30,051 nucleotides of DNA from Anaerococcus urinomassiliensis (GTDB lineage: Bacteria; Bacillota; Clostridia; Tissierellales; Peptoniphilaceae): assembly GCF_900128425.1 (NCBI RefSeq), contig NZ_LT635782.1:345432-375482 (forward strand). Direction: 5' to 3'. The notes below the pieces were generated by a model. The model searched no databases and was not told where the DNA came from. It saw only the letters and a list, made by a program, of their open reading frames with translations. A program made the translations under genes and the position numbers. Of the stretch, positions 26,272 through 30,051 are shown in pieces (position 1 is the first letter of the stretch; each line of letters opens with the position of its first letter).

Positions 26272-28326
26272 TTGGCAAAAAATTTAGTAATAGTCGAATC
26301 CCCAACCAAAGCAAAGTCTATAGCAAAGATGCTTGGTAGCAATTATAAGGTAAAGGCTACTGTAGGGCACTTAAGAGATTTACCAAAGTCAAAATTCGGT
26401 GTTGATATAGAAAATAACTTTGAACCAGAATATATCAAGGTTAGGGGACGAGCAAAAACTATAAATGAACTTATAAAAGAAGCAGAGAAGGCAGACAAAG
26501 TTTATCTGGCAACTGACCCGGATAGGGAAGGTGAGGCTATAAGTTGGCATTTGGAATATATTTTAGGACTAGACCCAAGGGAGAAAAATCGTGTTGAGTT
26601 TCACGAGATTACCAAAGAAAATGTAAAAAATGCCATAAAAAATCCAAGGCAAATCGACCAAAACTTGGTTGATGCCCAACAAGCTAGACGTGTCATGGAT
26701 AGGATAGTGGGCTATGAGATAAGTCCAATCCTATGGAAGAGGGTAAAATCAGGCCTTTCTGCAGGACGTGTCCAATCTGTTGCCCTTAAACTTATTGTAG
26801 ATAAGCAAAGGGAAATTGACGCCTTTGTGCCAGAAGAATACTGGACAATAACAGCAAATCATAATGTAGACAAGATTGATTTTACTTCAGACTTTTATGG
26901 CAAGCCTAGCAAAAAGATGAAGATATCAAATGAATCTGGTGCCAATAAGGTTCTTGATAAAATTGATAAGGACTCTTTTAAGGTTATTGAGGTAAAAAAG
27001 ACAAAGAAAACTAGAAAACCACCAAAACCATATACCACATCAACCCTCCAACAAGATGCATCTAATAAACTTGGTTATTCAACCAAATATACCATGCAAC
27101 TAGCCCAACAACTCTTTGAAGGTATTGATGTAGGAGAGGGTTCTGTTGGTTTGATCTCATATATGAGAACTGATGCTACAAGAATTAGCAAAGAGATTGT
27201 AAATGAGTCTTTAAAATATATCAAGGGTAAATTTGGTGATGACTATGTATCTAAGGGAAATACTTACGGAGCCAAGAAAAAGGGCAGCCAAGATGCTCAC
27301 GAAGCAATCCGTCCAACTTCTATATACAGGGATCCAATATCTGTAAGAGAGTATTTATCAGACCCACAATATAAGCTATATAAGCTAATATGGACAAGGG
27401 TTGTCCAATCACAAATGACAGATTACGAATATCTTTCAACTAGTGTATCCTTTGATAACAATGGATTGATTTTTAAATCCAATGGTAGGATAACAACTTT
27501 TGAAGGTTTCAACAAAATTAATCCAGGATTTGAAGACCAAAATATATTGCCTGAGCTAAAAGAAGGTGATGTAATTTCTGCCAAAAAAATCGTAAAAGCC
27601 CAACACTTTACAAATCCACCAGCCAGATACACTGAGGCTAGCCTTGTAAAAGTATTGGAAGAATTTGGTATAGGCCGTCCATCAACATATTCTGCAACTA
27701 TAAATCAAATAGTAAATAGAAACTATGTGGAGTTTGAAGGAAGGTCAATATATCCAACAGAACTTGGATTTACAGTAAATGATTTCTTGCAAGAAAACTT
27801 TGACGATGTAATAAACGTCGAATTTACTGCAGAAATGGAAGACCAATTAGATAAGATTGCCGACCATGAGATTTATTGGAAAGATGTCTTATCAAATTTC
27901 TACAATGATTTTGAAAAAGATATGAAAAATGTCAAAAAAGATAGTACAGACTACAAGGTCAAAGATAAAGTCCTTGATGAGAAATGTCCAAAATGCGGCC
28001 ATGCTCTTGCCATAAAACATGGTAGAAACGGCAAATTTATAGGATGTACAAACTTCCCAGCATGTGACTTTACAAAATCAATTGTAAAAACAACAGGTGT
28101 AGCTTGTCCAAAATGCAAAACGGGGGAAATTATAGAAAAAGTCAGCAAGAAAGGCAAAAGATTTTACGCTTGCAACAACTATCCTGACTGCGACTATGCC
28201 CTATGGGATCCACCAACAGGAGACAAATGCCCTGAGTGTGGAGATTTGTTAATCCATAAGAAGAATAGATCAGTTGATGAAATTAAATGTAATTCTTGCG
28301 ATTATGTCAAAGAAAAGAGGAGATAA
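26272..28326 (+). CDS. topA: DNA topoisomerase I
   Basis: Relaxes negatively supercoiled DNA through a 5'-phosphotyrosine link. The 684-residue protein has the TOPRIM domain (1-130, with VESPTKAKSI and TDPDREGEAISWHL), the catalytic Tyr Y297 in SYMRTDATRIS, GRPSTYSATI, and three C-terminal C4 zinc motifs (from about residue 570: CPKC...C, CPKC...C and CPEC...C). The start is a TTG at 26272, with GAGGTG 5 nt upstream; the resulting AKNLVIVESPTKAKS start is the usual one and no ATG fits. It lies 4 nt after dprA, with a terminator after it. Confidence 0.97.
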   Translation: MAKNLVIVESPTKAKSIAKMLGSNYKVKATVGHLRDLPKSKFGVDIENNFEPEYIKVRGRAKTINELIKEAEKADKVYLATDPDREGEAISWHLEYILGLDPREKNRVEFHEITKENVKNAIKNPRQIDQNLVDAQQARRVMDRIVGYEISPILWKRVKSGLSAGRVQSVALKLIVDKQREIDAFVPEEYWTITANHNVDKIDFTSDFYGKPSKKMKISNESGANKVLDKIDKDSFKVIEVKKTKKTRKPPKPYTTSTLQQDASNKLGYSTKYTMQLAQQLFEGIDVGEGSVGLISYMRTDATRISKEIVNESLKYIKGKFGDDYVSKGNTYGAKKKGSQDAHEAIRPTSIYRDPISVREYLSDPQYKLYKLIWTRVVQSQMTDYEYLSTSVSFDNNGLIFKSNGRITTFEGFNKINPGFEDQNILPELKEGDVISAKKIVKAQHFTNPPARYTEASLVKVLEEFGIGRPSTYSATINQIVNRNYVEFEGRSIYPTELGFTVNDFLQENFDDVINVEFTAEMEDQLDKIADHEIYWKDVLSNFYNDFEKDMKNVKKDSTDYKVKDKVLDEKCPKCGHALAIKHGRNGKFIGCTNFPACDFTKSIVKTTGVACPKCKTGEIIEKVSKKGKRFYACNNYPDCDYALWDPPTGDKCPECGDLLIHKKNRSVDEIKCNSCDYVKEKRR

Positions 28327-28344
28327 ACTAGACTTTTATAAGTG

Positions 28345-28390
28345 CATCAATAATTCCAATAGCATGTGGATTATTGATGTTCTTTATTAT
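28345..28390 (+). terminator. Intrinsic terminator after topA
   Basis: CATCAATAAT (28345-28354) pairs with ATTATTGATG (28370-28379), and CC with GG inside, followed by the T-rich TTCTTTATTATT. Confidence 0.8.
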
Positions 28391-28507
28391 TAAAAATAAT
28401 ATATAATATTATCGCTAACCTTACTTAGTCAAGTCCGTAATATTGTGTAAAATTTATTAGCATTATATTTAATATGTAACTCTAATGTATAATTTGGATT
28501 AATTTAT

Positions 28508-28537
28508 CCAATCCTCATTGATATAAATGAGGATTGG
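28508..28537. other. 12-bp perfect hairpin in the gene-free stretch after topA
   Basis: CCAATCCTCATT (28508-28519) pairs with AATGAGGATTGG (28526-28537). No strong T run follows on the plus strand, but it could end transcription from the right, or mark the end of the decayed insertion element beside it. Between 28391 and 28563 I see no gene. Confidence 0.5.
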
Positions 28538-28563
28538 TCTCTCAAAGCCAAGGGTGTAGTTAT

Positions 28564-29533
28564 TCAACGCATATCTGAGACTTCATTAGGTAATATTCTA
28601 ATTACTTTTTCTATTCCTCTAACTTCTTTATTCAATCTTCTATGAATTTCATTAGCTAGATATTCAAAAGCATATACAAAAACCTCAATCTAAGGCGCTT
28701 AAGCTGTTTTGAAAATTTTTTCATTTTCATATTTACTGAATATTTATCTTTGATTTTTCTTTCTAAATTGATATCTTGGATTTTAAATAGTGCCTTGATA
28801 TTAGTTCTAAATTCTTCAGTGTTTTCTTTGGTCTTTTGATAGAATATTTTTTAGAAAATATATCTTATATCTCGGCTATATTACATTTATGAATATTTCT
28901 TTTATTGCTTATACTAGACCTTTATGGTTACCATTTTAAGTCCAAAAAAACTCTGGATTTTAAATATTCAAAGAAGTTTTATCACTTTCACTATCACTTA
29001 TTGTCAAAGCCTATGATCTATATAATTTCCTCTTCATTTATCCCAATTGCAATATGGCAAGCTTTTGATATTAATTTATTGTTTTCTCTAAATTATATGT
29101 ATATCCATCTACAATTAAATAAGCATATTTTATCGTACATATGTGGCTATTTTTACATAATTTTGATTTTTAATATAATAATTACGATACAAAGGACTTA
29201 GAGTATTTTTTACCACACATATTTACTATTACCTAGCATAATTTTCTATTTGATACTTCTTAAACATAAATTTCTAGAATTGATGTAAGTAGATCTTTAT
29301 TATTTCTTGATTTCTTTCAAAGATTTATGTTGAGAATTAGCAATCTCTTGTTCTAGATACTATTAGGGTGCCTATTTTTATTGTTTAGTTACTTTCATAG
29401 TATCCATTACGTTAGGAGCTCTATTAAGATCTCTTTGTTAGGCTTCGTTTTCTAATTTTTCATCTCTTTCTTTTCTTATTTGTTCGTTAAATATTTTAGT
29501 TAGGGGTGTGCTATTAAAGGTTTCAAATGACAT
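28564..29533 (-). pseudogene. Decayed IS256-family transposase
   Basis: On the minus strand, in several frames and with many stops, three parts of an IS256 (mutator) transposase can be read: an N-terminal piece starting MSFETFNSTPLTKIFNEQI at 29533, a middle HIAIGINEEEI piece (near 29050) matching the GIN...GFW region of the catalytic domain, and a C-terminal RRLNKEVRGIEKVIRILPNE piece (ending at the stop at 28564) matching the RLN(R/K)E(V/I)R..VI.IFPNE motif. About 970 bp remain of a gene usually near 1,200 bp, so there are deletions as well. A plus-strand frame of 98 codons at 28905-29201 is a chance reading of this remnant. Confidence 0.75.
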
Positions 29534-29559
29534 TTTCTTTTTAACAAATTATACATACT

Positions 29560-30051
29560 TGTAAATGTCAATATAAAAATGTACATTTTTGGCTAAATAT
29601 GAATGTACAATTTACTCCTTGTTAACAATATCCTTTAGCCTATAGGAATCACCTACAATCTGAATAACAGTGCAATGATGAAGAATTCTATCAAGTATAG
29701 CGTTAGCTATTCTTGTATCATAAAATATACTTTCCCAATCTGAAAAATTAATATTAGTTGAAACTATTGTTGATTTCTTCTCATATCTTCTGTCTATTAG
29801 TTGAAATAGTAGTCGTTCATCTCCTTCACTAATAGGCAGATAGCCTAATTCATCTATTATCAAAAGCTTGTAAGAGGTGTAATGCTTTAGTCTTGCTTCT
29901 AACCTATTTTCATCTTGAGCTTTCTTTAGATTTTCTAGTAGATTTGCACATTTGATAAAATATGTTGAATATCTTTGTCTTGCCGCTTCTATACCTATTG
30001 ATATTGATAAATGAGTTTTGCCTACTCCACTCGATCCTAGAAATACTATAT
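29560..30051 (-). mobile_element. Second IS21 copy, inverted, cut by the window edge
   Basis: From TGTAAATG at 29560, the sequence equals the reverse complement of the right end of the first element (9063 going left), with at least one base change (A for G, seen as T for C on the plus strand, near 29878). About 490 bp are inside the window: the terminal repeats and the 3' part of istB. The 8 bp outside the end are TACATACT; the other flank is not visible, so a target duplication cannot be checked. Confidence 0.95.
29612..30051 (-). CDS. istB: IstB, 3' part of the second copy
   Basis: The C-terminal 145 or so residues of the IS21 helper ATPase, open to the window edge; the start lies outside. 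Walker A (GSSGVGKT, near 30020) and Walker B (IIDELGY) are present. Compared with the copy at 8262, one substitution changes Ala to Thr just before the Walker B strand. There is no stop inside, so the gene may be intact beyond the edge. Confidence 0.93.
   Translation of the reverse strand, partial: IVFLGSSGVGKTHLSISIGIEAARQRYSTYFIKCANLLENLKKAQDENRLEARLKHYTSYKLLIIDELGYLPISEGDERLLFQLIDRRYEKKSTIVSTNINFSDWESIFYDTRIANAILDRILHHCTVIQIVGDSYRLKDIVNKE

Noticed and set aside
28905..29201. 98-codon plus-strand frame rich in aromatic residues
   Set aside because: It lies antisense to the decayed IS256 transposase, lacks a ribosome binding site and has the composition of translated AT-rich DNA.

Overview
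The window looks like a chromosomal segment of a low-GC, Gram-positive anaerobe. I infer a Peptoniphilaceae-type Clostridia (Anaerococcus, Peptoniphilus and relatives) from the AT-rich codon use, strong AGGAGG-type ribosome binding sites, the Firmicutes order ylxM-ffh-rpsP-khpA-rimM-trmD-rplS-rbgA-rnhB-yraN-dprA-topA, and a fermentative arginine deiminase operon. No species can be named from the sequence alone.

Positions 1-6624 are the distal part of an rRNA operon followed by a tRNA cluster: tRNA-Ile in the 16S-23S spacer, 23S rRNA (563-3762), 5S rRNA, then Asn, fMet, Met, Glu(CTC), Glu(TTC), Val, Asp, Thr, Gly, Arg(TCT) and Arg(ACG). The 23S gene is about 300 nt longer than usual because helix 45 carries an intervening sequence closed by a 20-bp stem. 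The spacers are not plain filler. They hold repeated structured elements: a hairpin family with a constant GACCTA-type base and a variable inner stem, and a compact H-type pseudoknot family with fixed 4-1-4-4-6-4 geometry and compensatory changes in stem 2. The hairpin and pseudoknot occur together in the 16S-23S spacer and again, in the opposite orientation, inside the 23S intervening sequence. The cluster also contains two truncated tRNA-Glu 5' ends and two decayed tRNA-Asp copies in tandem duplications. I regard this RNA element family as the most novel part of the window.

Positions 6874-9063 are a complete IS21-family element (istA, istB, TG...CA ends, 8-bp target duplication). A second copy with near-identical sequence enters from the right edge in the opposite orientation (29560 onward), so the 20.5 kb between them could invert by recombination. 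A 180-bp palindromic MITE-like element (9131-9310) and a decayed IS256-family transposase (28564-29533) complete the mobile remnants.

Positions 9369-17204 are an arginine catabolism locus. An AraC-type regulator with two tandem DNA-binding domains is divergent from arcA (deiminase), arcB (ornithine carbamoyltransferase), arcC (carbamate kinase) and a YfcC-family transporter, followed after a terminator by a second YfcC paralogue. Together these import arginine, export ornithine and make ATP from carbamoyl phosphate. Then come a B3/B4-domain protein on the minus strand and a membrane-anchored HtrA protease.

Positions 19458-28326 are a housekeeping run for protein targeting (ylxM, ffh), ribosome proteins and maturation (rpsP, khpA, rimM, trmD, rplS, rbgA), and DNA metabolism (rnhB, yraN, dprA, topA), with many overlapping start and stop codons. 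Its promoter is consensus and is bracketed by two identical inverted repeats that look like operators.
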